Shown: piece by piece, positions 15,121 through 23,396 of the stretch
Layout: every line of letters starts with the position of its first letter
Numbering within the stretch: the first letter of the stretch is position 1
Assembly: GCA_017463615.1 (NCBI GenBank)
Contig: JAFTOU010000028.1
Span: 1-64,000, forward strand
Direction of reading: 5' to 3'
Length of the DNA stretch: 64,000 bases
Source of the DNA: Alistipes sp.
GTDB lineage: Bacteria; Bacteroidota; Bacteroidia; Bacteroidales; Rikenellaceae
Notes under the pieces: generated by a model
Seen by the model: the letters and a program-made list of their open reading frames with translations, nothing else
Databases searched by the model: none
Told to the model about the DNA's origin: nothing
Program-made: the position numbers and the translations under genes

Positions 15121-15250
15121 CCAAAAAAAAGGAAGAAGCCATCGCCCCTTCCCTTCGGAAAAAGATTTCCTATAACAAAACATTACAACGGATACGCGCA
15201 AAAAAGAACGGTTATGAATAGAAGATATGGCGTATCCTAATATTTGTACA
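15121..15250 (-). ncRNA. Candidate small RNA
   Basis: Read leftward, a TACCTTTG promoter (15252-15259) is followed by GGATACGC (15231-15238), which pairs perfectly with GCGTATCC (15189-15196) across a 34-base loop. A small GGAAA/TTTCC hairpin (15158-15171) comes next. A final stem AAGGGAAG / CTTCCTT then runs into eight T residues, as in an intrinsic terminator. The sequence has no convincing open frame and lies in otherwise unexplained DNA. The predicted transcript is about 125 bases. I cannot assign it to a known RNA family. Confidence 0.45.
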
Positions 15251-15251
15251 G

Positions 15252-15259
15252 CAAAGGTA
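15252..15259 (-). promoter_or_regulatory. -7 element of the candidate small RNA
   Basis: The minus strand reads TACCTTTG, an exact TAnnTTTG match. No good -33 TTTG is seen at the usual spacing, which lowers confidence. Confidence 0.45.
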
Positions 15260-15405
15260 AGTCAAAGATTTTGAGTAAAAAAACTTTTTCAACAAACGCC
15301 CGTTTTTGCTCAGCAGAAACCTCTTCTGAGTGGCAAAAATGGCTGTTGTATAGCCCTCAGAGTATGATTTTATCCCTCCGATAGTCGTTTTTCTATTATT
15401 TTTAT

Positions 15406-15413
15406 TACCTTTG
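15406..15413 (+). promoter_or_regulatory. -7 element of the SulP gene
   Basis: TACCTTTG, followed by a leader of about 55 bases to the ATG at 15472. Confidence 0.6.
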
Positions 15414-15471
15414 CCCCGTCAAACATTAGTTAGGATAATAACTCAAACTTTTTACAAAAACAGTCTCTAAA

Positions 15472-17160
15472 ATGGATACTCGTTTTTCTATTGATTTTCG
15501 CCCTAAGTTATTCTCGACTCTCAAGGGCTATGATTTCAAGTTGTTCTCAAAGGATTTTATGGCTGGCATCATCGTCGGCATTGTGGCAATTCCGCTGGCT
15601 ATTGCATTCGGTATTGCTTCGGGCGTAGGTCCTACGGAGGGCTTGGTGACTGCTATTATTGCAGGTTTTCTTATCTCGGTATTTGGTGGCTCTAAGGTGC
15701 AGATTGGTGGCCCTACGGGTGCATTTATCGTAATCATCTACGGCATTATTCAGCAGTTCGGTCTGGGTGGACTTGCCATTGCAACCATCATGGCGGGCGT
15801 TATGCTGGTGCTGATGGGTCTGTTCAAGCTCGGCAGCGTGATTAAGTTTATGCCATATCCGATTATCGTCGGCTTTACGGGCGGTATCGCCATTACAATC
15901 TTCTCTACGCAGATGAACGACCTCTTCGGTCTGGGCATTGAGGATGTGCCGGCAAACTTTATTGATAAGTGGATATGCTACTTCAACAACATCGGAAATA
16001 TTGACTGGTGGTCGTTTGCTGTGGGTCTTATAAGCATACTTATCATCGTCTACACGCCGCGATTCTCTAAGAAGGTGCCCGGCTCGCTGCTGGCAATTAT
16101 CATTATGACCGTGGTCTGCTGGTTGCTCCGCACCTACGCAGGTGTAACCTCTATCGCCACTATCGGCGACCTCTACACCCTCCCTTCAGGCCTGCCAGAG
16201 TGGCGCCTGCCGTCTATTCCGGAGGGTGAGACCATATTCTCCACTATGCAGTCGCTGCTGCCTGTGGCATTCACTATCGCTATGCTCGGCGCTATTGAGT
16301 CGCTGCTCTCGGCTATGGTGGCAGATGGTATTATCGGCGATAGGCACAACTCAAATACCGAGCTTATCGGTCAGGGTATTGCCAACATCGTAGTGCCATT
16401 CTTCGGCGGTATCCCTGCTACGGGAGCTATTGCCCGCACTATGGCAAATATCAACAATGGCGGTCGTACCCCTGTGGCGGGTATCGTACATACGGTAGTT
16501 CTGCTCTGCGTGCTGCTGCTGCTCGGTGGCCTTGTGGGTGCTATCCCTATGCCTTGCCTTGCAGGTGTGCTTATTATGGTGTCGTACAATATGAGTGGCT
16601 GGCGAACTATCCGCTCTATGTGCCGCCAGTCGCGCTCGGATATCACTATCCTCTTTACCACCCTGCTGCTGACCGTAATCTTTGACCTTACAATCGCTAT
16701 TGAGATTGGTCTGGTGCTGGCTGTGGTACTCTTTATGCGCCGTATTATGGAGAATACAAGCATCTCGGTTATCAACAAGGAGCTGGAGGTTCATAACGAT
16801 GGCGAGGGAGAGGACGAGAAGCTGATAATTCCTTCATACGCAGAGGTTTACGAGATTGACGGTCCATTCTTCTTCGGCGTGGCAAATAAGTTTGAGGAGA
16901 TGGCTCGCACCCGCTCAAAGGCTAAGGTTCGTATCGTTCGTATGCGTAAGGTTTCGTTCATTGACGCTACGGGTCTGCATAACCTTGAGATATTCATTAA
17001 CGCCTCTATTGAGAATGGCCGTAAGGTTATCCTCTCGGGCGTAAACGAGACGGTCTATAAGTCGCTTGAGCGCGCCGGCGTCGTTACTCTGTTGGGTAAG
17101 GAGAATGTGCTGGATAATATCCACTCCGCCCTCGCCCGCGCAGAGGAGATTGGCTGTTAG
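15472..17160 (+). CDS. SulP-family anion transporter with STAS domain
   Basis: 562 residues. The SulP membrane domain (about residues 25-415) has some 10-12 hydrophobic segments and the signature GIASGVGPTEGLVTAIIAG near residue 45. A cytosolic STAS domain (about 450-555) contains VSFIDATGLHNLE. Members carry sulfate, bicarbonate or other anions with Na+ or H+; the substrate cannot be assigned, although short bacterial SulP/BicA-like proteins often carry bicarbonate. The last codon and stop (TGT TAG) lie within a GGCTGTTAGC unit of the R3 repeat family. It appears monocistronic. Confidence 0.9.
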   Translation: MDTRFSIDFRPKLFSTLKGYDFKLFSKDFMAGIIVGIVAIPLAIAFGIASGVGPTEGLVTAIIAGFLISVFGGSKVQIGGPTGAFIVIIYGIIQQFGLGGLAIATIMAGVMLVLMGLFKLGSVIKFMPYPIIVGFTGGIAITIFSTQMNDLFGLGIEDVPANFIDKWICYFNNIGNIDWWSFAVGLISILIIVYTPRFSKKVPGSLLAIIIMTVVCWLLRTYAGVTSIATIGDLYTLPSGLPEWRLPSIPEGETIFSTMQSLLPVAFTIAMLGAIESLLSAMVADGIIGDRHNSNTELIGQGIANIVVPFFGGIPATGAIARTMANINNGGRTPVAGIVHTVVLLCVLLLLGGLVGAIPMPCLAGVLIMVSYNMSGWRTIRSMCRQSRSDITILFTTLLLTVIFDLTIAIEIGLVLAVVLFMRRIMENTSISVINKELEVHNDGEGEDEKLIIPSYAEVYEIDGPFFFGVANKFEEMARTRSKAKVRIVRMRKVSFIDATGLHNLEIFINASIENGRKVILSGVNETVYKSLERAGVVTLLGKENVLDNIHSALARAEEIGC

Positions 17161-17192
17161 CTTTTAGCCGTTAGCCATTAGCCATTGGCTAT
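17156..17192. repeat. R3 units overlapping the 3' end of the SulP gene
   Basis: Tandem GGCTGTTAGC, TTTTAGCCG, TTAGCCATTAGCC and ATTGGCTA units. The first contains the stop codon of the SulP gene. Confidence 0.7.
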
Positions 17193-17198
17193 ATCAAG

Positions 17199-17285
17199 GT
17201 ATCGCTACGCGATAGTGTTTATAGGGTGCAGTTGGAGTTGTTGGTTCTGATTGCACCCTATAAATATCGTCGCTTTAGCGACACC
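17199..17285. repeat. R7 palindrome between the SulP and TonB receptor genes
   Basis: The inner arms TTTATAGGGTGCA (17218-17230) and TGCACCCTATAAA (17251-17263) are perfectly complementary with a 20-base loop. The outer arms GGTATCGCT... and ...AGCGACACC pair imperfectly. Only one copy is in the window. Confidence 0.65.
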
Positions 17286-17292
17286 TCTGAAA

Positions 17293-17316
17293 AGCTAATA
17301 GCCAACAGCCAACAGC
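17293..17316. repeat. R3 units before the TonB receptor promoter
   Basis: GCTAATAGCC, AACAGCC and AACAGCC in tandem, directly before the A/T hairpin and promoter, the same order as at the window start. Confidence 0.65.
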
Positions 17317-17319
17317 CTA

Positions 17320-17355
17320 AAAAAAATAGAAGTTTATGTAAACTTCTATTTTTTT
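17320..17355. terminator. A/T hairpin before the TonB receptor promoter
   Basis: AAAAAAATAGAAGTTTA and TAAACTTCTATTTTTTT form a 17-bp stem with almost no loop. The arm sequence is shared with 14910-14948. It probably ends transcription from the SulP gene and borders the promoter at 17358. Confidence 0.65.
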
Positions 17356-17357
17356 AT

Positions 17358-17365
17358 TATCTTTG
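17358..17365 (+). promoter_or_regulatory. -7 element of the TonB receptor operon
   Basis: TATCTTTG, with the ATG at 17374 eight bases further on, so the leader is predicted to be only a few bases. Confidence 0.65.
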
Positions 17366-17373
17366 TGCCCAGT

Positions 17374-19686
17374 ATGTTACGATGGCTACGGAGATATACG
17401 CTGCTGACGACCTTGCTGGTCGTTAGTTTTATTGTGCGCGCACGCGATGTAAGCGATGCGCCTGAGCGTGCGTGGCTATTGGGGGCAGATACCCTTATGA
17501 GCGTTGATCCTGTGGCAGTTACAGCGGTAAAGCACGAGGCAAATCTACAGCAGAGTGCCGTGACAGCAACGGTTTTGGACCTCAACGCTATTGAGCGTAA
17601 GGGCATTGGCGGGGTGAAGGATATTGTAACCTCGGCGCCCAACTTCTACATGCCCGACTATGGCTCGCGCATGACCTCGTCAATCTATGTCCGCGGTTTG
17701 GGTACTCGCATAGACCAGCCCGTGGTGGGTATGACGGTGGATAATGTGCCTATAGCGGACAAAAATCTCTACGACACGACCCTGCCCGATATTGAGCGTA
17801 TAGAGGTGCTGCGCGGTGCTCAGTCTACCCTCTATGGTCGCAATACGATGTGTGGCGTGGTCAATATCTACACCCTCTCGCCGTTGCGCTATCAGGGCAT
17901 CCGCGTGCGTGCCGACTATGGCTCGCGCAACAGCTACAGAGTGGGCGCTTCGGCATACTTCAAGCATAGCGCGGGGTGCGGCTCGTCGGTCTCAGCGCAG
18001 TTTAACCACACCGACGGCTACCATCGCAACGACTACACGGGCTCGCTATTGGAGCGCAGCAACAATGCCGATGTGCGTGCGAAGTTCCAGTGGCGCAAAA
18101 ATTTCCTGAGTATAGACAACACCCTCGCCTTCACATACCTGCGACAGAATGGTTACCCCTACACCTACATGGGCGCGGTGGATAGCCAGAAGGAGCAGCA
18201 CAGCGACCTTATAGGTACAATCTGCTACAACGACCCCGCCTCGTATGGTCGTATGGGCATTACCGAGGGTCTTACGGCGCGCCACGACTGGGAGCGTATT
18301 ACCCTCACCAGCATCACGGCATATCAGTACCTTGACGACCGTATGGTTATGGACCAGGACTTCCTGCCGCTGAGCTACTTTACTCTTGAGCAGGCGAAGC
18401 AGCAGCACGACATATCCGAGGATATCATCATCCGCTCCCGCACAGCGACAAAGTATCAGTGGCTGGCGGGTGCTTTTCTGTTCTACAAGCACCAAAATAT
18501 GCAGGCGCCAGTGACCTTCCTGAGCGAAGGCATTGAGAACCTTATTCTCAAGAATATCAACCAGTATAGCGGCTACCCGGGGCACTACGGCTGGGGTAAG
18601 GCGGACGGCACTATGGGCGACAGCCTGCTGTTGGGCAGCGACTTTACCACCTCAACCCTCGGCTGGGCACTCTACCACGAGTCGTCACTCAAGGCGGGGC
18701 GTTGGGCACTGACTCTGGGTGTGAGATTGGATAGCGAGCATATCTCTATGCGCTACCACAACTTCGCCGACAGCTACTACACAGCCTTTCCCGAAGACGC
18801 GACAAAGCAGCCTCAGCAGGTGCACCTTTTGGTGGACGATAAGGATGTGCTGCGCAAGAACTTTATGGAGGTGCTGCCTAAGTTTACGGCGACCTACTCT
18901 ATAGATAACAACAATACGCTATATCTCTCTGTTTCAAAGGGTTATAAGGCGGGAGGATTTAACACTCAGATGTTCTCGGAGGTGCTGCAACGCCGCATCA
19001 AGCACATTATGGGTATGTACCAGCAGTTAGATGTTGAGGATATTATCACCTACGACCCTGAGAAGAGCTGGAATGCAGAGGTGGGTAGCCATTTCTCTAC
19101 TGCCGATGCACGATTTAGGGGCGATGTTGCGTTATTCTGGATAGAGTGCTTTGACCAGCAGCTTACGGTCTTTCCCGAGGGTCAGACCACAGGTCGTATG
19201 ATGACCAATGCCGGCAGAACGCGCAGCTTCGGCGTGGAGGCGTCGCTGAGCTATAACCCCGTCAAGGGACTCACCCTCAGCGCAGCGTATGGATATACCA
19301 ACGCCCGCTTCCGCGAGTTTAAGGATGGAGTGAACGACTATGCGGGCAACGCCATACCTTACGCTCCGGAGAATACCCTCTCGGTGCAGGCTGTCTACGA
19401 CATTGATATTGCAAGCCGATGGTTGAAGCAGATAAGCCTGACGGTGGGTGGCTACGGCGCAGGTCGTATCTACTGGAACGAGAGCAACACCCTCAGCCAG
19501 CCATTCTATGCAACCCTTGATGGCTCTGTGCGCTTTGCGGGGGAGCAGTGGGCGGTAGATGTGTGGGTGAAAAATGCCACAAATACCCGCTACAACCTCT
19601 TCTACTTTGAGAGTATGGGCAACGCCTTCCTGCAGCGTGCGCGTGGTGCGATGACGGGGGTAAGAGTAACTTTAGAATTTAATTAA
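17374..19686 (+). CDS. TonB-dependent outer-membrane receptor
   Basis: 770 residues from the ATG at 17374; the in-frame GTG at 17365 overlaps the promoter. Signal peptide MLRWLRRYTLLTTLLVVSFIVRA. The plug domain (about 55-165) has APNFYMPDYGSRM, SSIYVRGLGTRIDQPVVGMTVD and IERIEVLRGAQSTLYGRNTMCGVVNI. A 22-strand barrel follows, with a C-terminal GVRVTLEFN. It lacks the CarboxypepD-like N-terminal domain of SusC proteins, so it is a classical siderophore/vitamin/metal-type receptor. The ligand is unknown. A calycin-like lipoprotein and nadC follow. Confidence 0.92.
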   Translation: MLRWLRRYTLLTTLLVVSFIVRARDVSDAPERAWLLGADTLMSVDPVAVTAVKHEANLQQSAVTATVLDLNAIERKGIGGVKDIVTSAPNFYMPDYGSRMTSSIYVRGLGTRIDQPVVGMTVDNVPIADKNLYDTTLPDIERIEVLRGAQSTLYGRNTMCGVVNIYTLSPLRYQGIRVRADYGSRNSYRVGASAYFKHSAGCGSSVSAQFNHTDGYHRNDYTGSLLERSNNADVRAKFQWRKNFLSIDNTLAFTYLRQNGYPYTYMGAVDSQKEQHSDLIGTICYNDPASYGRMGITEGLTARHDWERITLTSITAYQYLDDRMVMDQDFLPLSYFTLEQAKQQHDISEDIIIRSRTATKYQWLAGAFLFYKHQNMQAPVTFLSEGIENLILKNINQYSGYPGHYGWGKADGTMGDSLLLGSDFTTSTLGWALYHESSLKAGRWALTLGVRLDSEHISMRYHNFADSYYTAFPEDATKQPQQVHLLVDDKDVLRKNFMEVLPKFTATYSIDNNNTLYLSVSKGYKAGGFNTQMFSEVLQRRIKHIMGMYQQLDVEDIITYDPEKSWNAEVGSHFSTADARFRGDVALFWIECFDQQLTVFPEGQTTGRMMTNAGRTRSFGVEASLSYNPVKGLTLSAAYGYTNARFREFKDGVNDYAGNAIPYAPENTLSVQAVYDIDIASRWLKQISLTVGGYGAGRIYWNESNTLSQPFYATLDGSVRFAGEQWAVDVWVKNATNTRYNLFYFESMGNAFLQRARGAMTGVRVTLEFN

Positions 19687-19711
19687 CTAACTAAATGATT
19701 TATAGACAATT

Positions 19712-20587
19712 ATGAGAAAATTTATTTTTGCAGCAGTTGCGCTTCTTATGGCAACTGCGTGTATGGACACTGACGAGAAAAACAACTCTTGGTCTAAGAG
19801 CATCGCTGGTGATATGGTTACCACCAACACCGATAGTGGCGAGGCCTATACCGACAATGCGGTGGTAGTGGTAGAGATGACGGATATTACCAAGCCGTAT
19901 GTAAACTTCACTATTGAGGGTGTTAAGTTTGTGCCTATGATGCCGGATGTGAACTTCGTTGTTTCGGATATCGCCTTCAAGCTCTACGCCTCAAACGACA
20001 AGAACGACCCACTCTATGGCTCGTGGACATTCAACGAGAAGGCTGTAGTGCCAAGCGTAGGCGGCGTATCTCGCGAGGAGTACACTATGCACAACTTCGT
20101 TGGCTCTATCTCCGATTATGGCGTGGTGCTGGACTTTGATGTAAACTTCGGCGGTGTGGTATACCACGCAACCTTCGGCAAGAACGACGCTGTAGAGAGT
20201 TGGGAGGAGACCTACAACAGCACCGCTATGGTGGTTATCAACCCAGGCGAGAGCTCAACATCCTCTACCGACGAGACCACAATCTCTGTTCTGCAGGCAA
20301 ACCTCTCTAAGCAGGTGGCAACATTCACCTTCAAGGATTTCCGCTTTGTTGCTCAGATGCCAGAGATTACCTTTACCCTCAACGATGTTCCATTCTCATT
20401 CTCGGACGATGCTACCCGTCGTATCTTCAATGTGGCAACTATCGTTCCTAAGGTGGGTGGCAAGGATTACCCTCAGTACACCATGACCAACATCACCGGC
20501 TCGGCTACTAATAACTCGCTGATGCTGGACTTTGATATTGCGGCGATGAATGCCCATGTATCAATCACAGGCTTGATTAACCAGTAG
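19712..20587 (+). CDS. Lipoprotein with two calycin-like repeats
   Basis: 291 residues. The lipoprotein signal ends MATACMD near residue 17. Two homologous halves are visible. Half 1 (about 45-165) has FTIEGVKFVPMMPDVNF, VPSVGG and EYTMHNFVGS. Half 2 (about 185-290) has FTFKDFRFVAQMPEITF, VPKVGG and QYTMTNITGS. The pattern fits Bacteroidetes calycin-like domains, which are small beta-barrels that could bind a ligand. It lies 25 bases after the TonB receptor, so it may be a surface co-receptor for the same ligand (inference). Confidence 0.8.
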   Translation: MRKFIFAAVALLMATACMDTDEKNNSWSKSIAGDMVTTNTDSGEAYTDNAVVVVEMTDITKPYVNFTIEGVKFVPMMPDVNFVVSDIAFKLYASNDKNDPLYGSWTFNEKAVVPSVGGVSREEYTMHNFVGSISDYGVVLDFDVNFGGVVYHATFGKNDAVESWEETYNSTAMVVINPGESSTSSTDETTISVLQANLSKQVATFTFKDFRFVAQMPEITFTLNDVPFSFSDDATRRIFNVATIVPKVGGKDYPQYTMTNITGSATNNSLMLDFDIAAMNAHVSITGLINQ

Positions 20588-20599
20588 TACTATACGACT

Positions 20600-21454
20600 A
20601 TGAAACCAGAGTACAAACCCTATGTAGATGCTCTTATAGAGCTTGCCATCAGCGAGGATCTGGGCGATGGCGACCACACATCTCTCTGCTGCATCCCTGC
20701 CACCGAGCGCGGACGCATGAAGCTGCTCTGCAAGCAGGACGGCATTATCGCGGGCATTGAGATTGCACAGCTTATCCTCTCTCGCCTTGACCCTGAGGTG
20801 AAGGTTGAGACGCTGCTCAAGGATGGCGACCGCGTGAAGGTTGGCGATATTGCCTTCTATGTTGAGGGACGACTGCAGTCGCTCCTTCAGGCAGAGCGCA
20901 TCCTGCTCAATATTATGCAGCGCATGAGTGGCGTGGCTACGCAGACGGCTGTCTATGCCGACCGTATTGCCGACCTGCACACCAAGGTGCTTGATACCCG
21001 CAAGACCACTCCGGGTATGCGTGTGCTGGATAAGATGGCGGTAAAGATTGGTGGTGGCGAGAACCACCGCATCGGTCTGTTTGATATGATTCTGCTCAAG
21101 GACAACCACATTGACTTTGCAGGTGGTGTTCGTAAGGCTGTGCTGGGTGCTAAGGAGTACTTGGCTGCTAAGGGCAAGAATATCCCTATTGAGTGCGAGG
21201 TGCGTACGCTGGAGGATATTGACGAGGTCTTTGCTGCAGGTGGCGTGGACCGCATTATGTTTGACAACTTCTCGGTAGAGATGACCGCCGAGGCTGTGCG
21301 TAAGGTTGCAGGTCGTTGTCAGACAGAGTCCAGCGGTGGTATCACCCTTGATACCCTGCGCGACTATGCCCTCACTGGCGTAGATTTCATCTCTGTAGGT
21401 GCTCTGACACACCAGATTAAGTCTCTTGATATGTCGCTTAAGGCTTGTGAGTAG
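20600..21454 (+). CDS. nadC: Nicotinate-nucleotide pyrophosphorylase (carboxylating)
   Basis: 284 residues. It converts quinolinate and PRPP to nicotinate mononucleotide, CO2 and PPi in NAD synthesis. Motifs: EDLGDGDHTS near residue 15, ERILLNIMQRMSGVAT near 95, DTRKTTPGMR near 130, GGGENHRIGLFDMILLKDNH near 150, and the C-terminal SSGGITLDTLRDYALTGVDFISVGALTH. Full length. It sits 12 bases after the calycin-like lipoprotein and overlaps the next gene. Confidence 0.95.
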   Translation: MKPEYKPYVDALIELAISEDLGDGDHTSLCCIPATERGRMKLLCKQDGIIAGIEIAQLILSRLDPEVKVETLLKDGDRVKVGDIAFYVEGRLQSLLQAERILLNIMQRMSGVATQTAVYADRIADLHTKVLDTRKTTPGMRVLDKMAVKIGGGENHRIGLFDMILLKDNHIDFAGGVRKAVLGAKEYLAAKGKNIPIECEVRTLEDIDEVFAAGGVDRIMFDNFSVEMTAEAVRKVAGRCQTESSGGITLDTLRDYALTGVDFISVGALTHQIKSLDMSLKACE

Positions 21455-23396
21455 GTATTTTAGGACATATCCCATCCTCACTCTGTACCGCGTCGTGCTG
21501 CTCTATGTAGTGCTGATGCTGTGCAGAGTGGTCTTTACACTCTATAACGCCGATATCTTCGGCACTATCGCTTGGGACGAAGTTCCGCGACTACTCTATG
21601 GCGGTCTGAGGTTTGATACTATCTCTATCTGCTACGCCTTTGGCGTATGGATAGTGCTCAGCCTGCTGCCGCTACACCTGCGCGAGCGAAGGTGGTACCG
21701 TAATATCCTCTTCTGGTACTACGCTGTCGTGGGGGCTGTCTGCGTGGCGGTAAATATCGCCGATGCAATCTACTTCCGCTATACCCAGAAGCGATTTACC
21801 TCCGAGGAGTTTTTCTTTGCAGAGAACTCAAATTCGCTACCGTTAGTCTTTAAGTTTGCCGCCGAGAATCTACACCTTATCGCTGCGGGCGTGGTGCTTA
21901 TCGCCCTGCTTGTGTGGGGCTATAGGCGGAGGGTAGAGCCTACGGCGCTGCTCAGGCGGTGGAGCTACTATGTTGTCGGCACAGCTACACTCTGCGCTAC
22001 GGCGGTGCTCTGCATTGCAGGTATTCGTGGCGGATTGAGCCGCATGGCTCGCCCTACGGCAATACCTTACTCGCTCAAGTTCGCTAAGACGGGCGATAAG
22101 GCAAATATCGTACTCTCCAACCCATTCTGCATCATCCGCACTATCGGCAGCAGCCGATTAGAGGTTCCGCACTACTTTGATAGCGAGGCTCTGGCGCAGA
22201 TTTATACCCCTTACCACACCCCTAAGGAGGGGGCGGAGTTTAAGGCTCGCAATGTGGTTATCTTCGTGCTGGAGAGTATGTCTGCCGAGAACTCGGCATT
22301 TCTCTGCCCCGACCTCTATGAGGATGGCGAGCAGGGATATACCCCATTCCTTGACTCGCTGATGCAGAGCGGTTACGCCTTTAGGCGTATGTATGCCAAC
22401 GGCAAGCGCTCCATACAGGCACTGCCGAGCGTTTGGGGCTCTATACCGTCGCTTGTAGAGCCGTTTGTCCTTATGCCTCAGTCATTAGGCGAGAGCCTCC
22501 CTCTGCCGGCACTGCTGCGCGAGAAGGGTTACTCTACCGCCTTCTTCTGTGGCTCGGAGCGCGGAAGTATGGGCTTTGATGCCTACGCTATCTCTGCGGG
22601 CTTTGAGCAGTGCATCAGCAAGGAGGACTACGAGGCTGAGCGCGGCATGGGCGACTTTGATGGCTACTGGGGCATCTGGGACGATAAGTTTCTCGGCTAT
22701 ATGGGCGACTATATCGACCGCCTGCCGCAGCCATTCCTCGCCTCGGTCTTTACCATCTCCTCTCATCACCCATTTGTTGTGCCCGAGGAGTGGAAGCCGC
22801 AACTTCCTGAGGGTAAGACCCTTATCCAGCCTTGCGCCGCATATCTTGATGGTGTTCTGAAGCAGTTTTTTGAGCAGAATAGGGATAAGGAGTGGTTTGA
22901 TAGCACGATATTTGCGTTTGTGGCAGACCATGTCTCGTGCGAGCACTACGCCGCGCGTACAAACTGCTCGCCGGGCGATTTTCATGTCATCGGCCTGCTC
23001 TATACCCCTGACGGCTCAGTTACGGGGCAGAGTAACCAGCCCGCCTCGCAGATAGATATTATGCCTACGCTGCTGGGTCTGCTGGGGTACGATAAGCCAT
23101 ACTTCGCCTATGGTCGCAACCTGCTTGATAGCGACGCTCTTCCGCTCACTATTGTCTACGACAATGGTGCCTATAAGGCATTTACGGCGGAGCATATCCA
23201 CATCTTTACCGATGGGGCAGTTGGCGAGGTATACCATATTGACGATATTGAGCGCAAAGAGAACCTCGTCTCCACCATGCACAGCCCGCAGGTGGAGCAG
23301 CAGATAAGGGCCTATATCCAGCAATACTATGAACACGCAGAGCGTAAGAGTTATATCGTCCCCGATAACCTTCTGTCCGATATCCACAGCCGATAA
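21447..23396 (+). CDS. LtaS-like membrane sulfatase-fold phosphotransferase
   Basis: About 649 residues from the GTG at 21447, which overlaps the nadC stop; an upstream TTG at 21426 is also in frame. About five membrane segments fill residues 1-190. The periplasmic alkaline-phosphatase-fold domain starts NVVIFVLESMSAEN with the first metal acid. The nucleophile region is NGKRSIQALPSVWGS, with Ser where lipoteichoic acid synthases have Thr. Later metal ligands are in SSHHPF and FVADHVS. In a Gram-negative bacterium such enzymes modify lipid A, glycans or glycolipids with phospho-groups. The exact acceptor is unknown. Confidence 0.85.
   Translation: MSRYFRTYPILTLYRVVLLYVVLMLCRVVFTLYNADIFGTIAWDEVPRLLYGGLRFDTISICYAFGVWIVLSLLPLHLRERRWYRNILFWYYAVVGAVCVAVNIADAIYFRYTQKRFTSEEFFFAENSNSLPLVFKFAAENLHLIAAGVVLIALLVWGYRRRVEPTALLRRWSYYVVGTATLCATAVLCIAGIRGGLSRMARPTAIPYSLKFAKTGDKANIVLSNPFCIIRTIGSSRLEVPHYFDSEALAQIYTPYHTPKEGAEFKARNVVIFVLESMSAENSAFLCPDLYEDGEQGYTPFLDSLMQSGYAFRRMYANGKRSIQALPSVWGSIPSLVEPFVLMPQSLGESLPLPALLREKGYSTAFFCGSERGSMGFDAYAISAGFEQCISKEDYEAERGMGDFDGYWGIWDDKFLGYMGDYIDRLPQPFLASVFTISSHHPFVVPEEWKPQLPEGKTLIQPCAAYLDGVLKQFFEQNRDKEWFDSTIFAFVADHVSCEHYAARTNCSPGDFHVIGLLYTPDGSVTGQSNQPASQIDIMPTLLGLLGYDKPYFAYGRNLLDSDALPLTIVYDNGAYKAFTAEHIHIFTDGAVGEVYHIDDIERKENLVSTMHSPQVEQQIRAYIQQYYEHAERKSYIVPDNLLSDIHSR

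Larger units (their letters stand above)
14897..15471. other. 575-base intergenic region before the SulP gene
   Basis: From left to right it holds: the leaderless promoter and A/T hairpin; a reversed copy of the GTCGTCGTAGACGAGCC-type segment; the right half of R2 (15021-15078); R3 units (15086-15123); a candidate minus-strand small RNA (15121-15250) with its own promoter; and the SulP promoter at 15406. I see no protein-coding gene in it. Confidence 0.7.
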
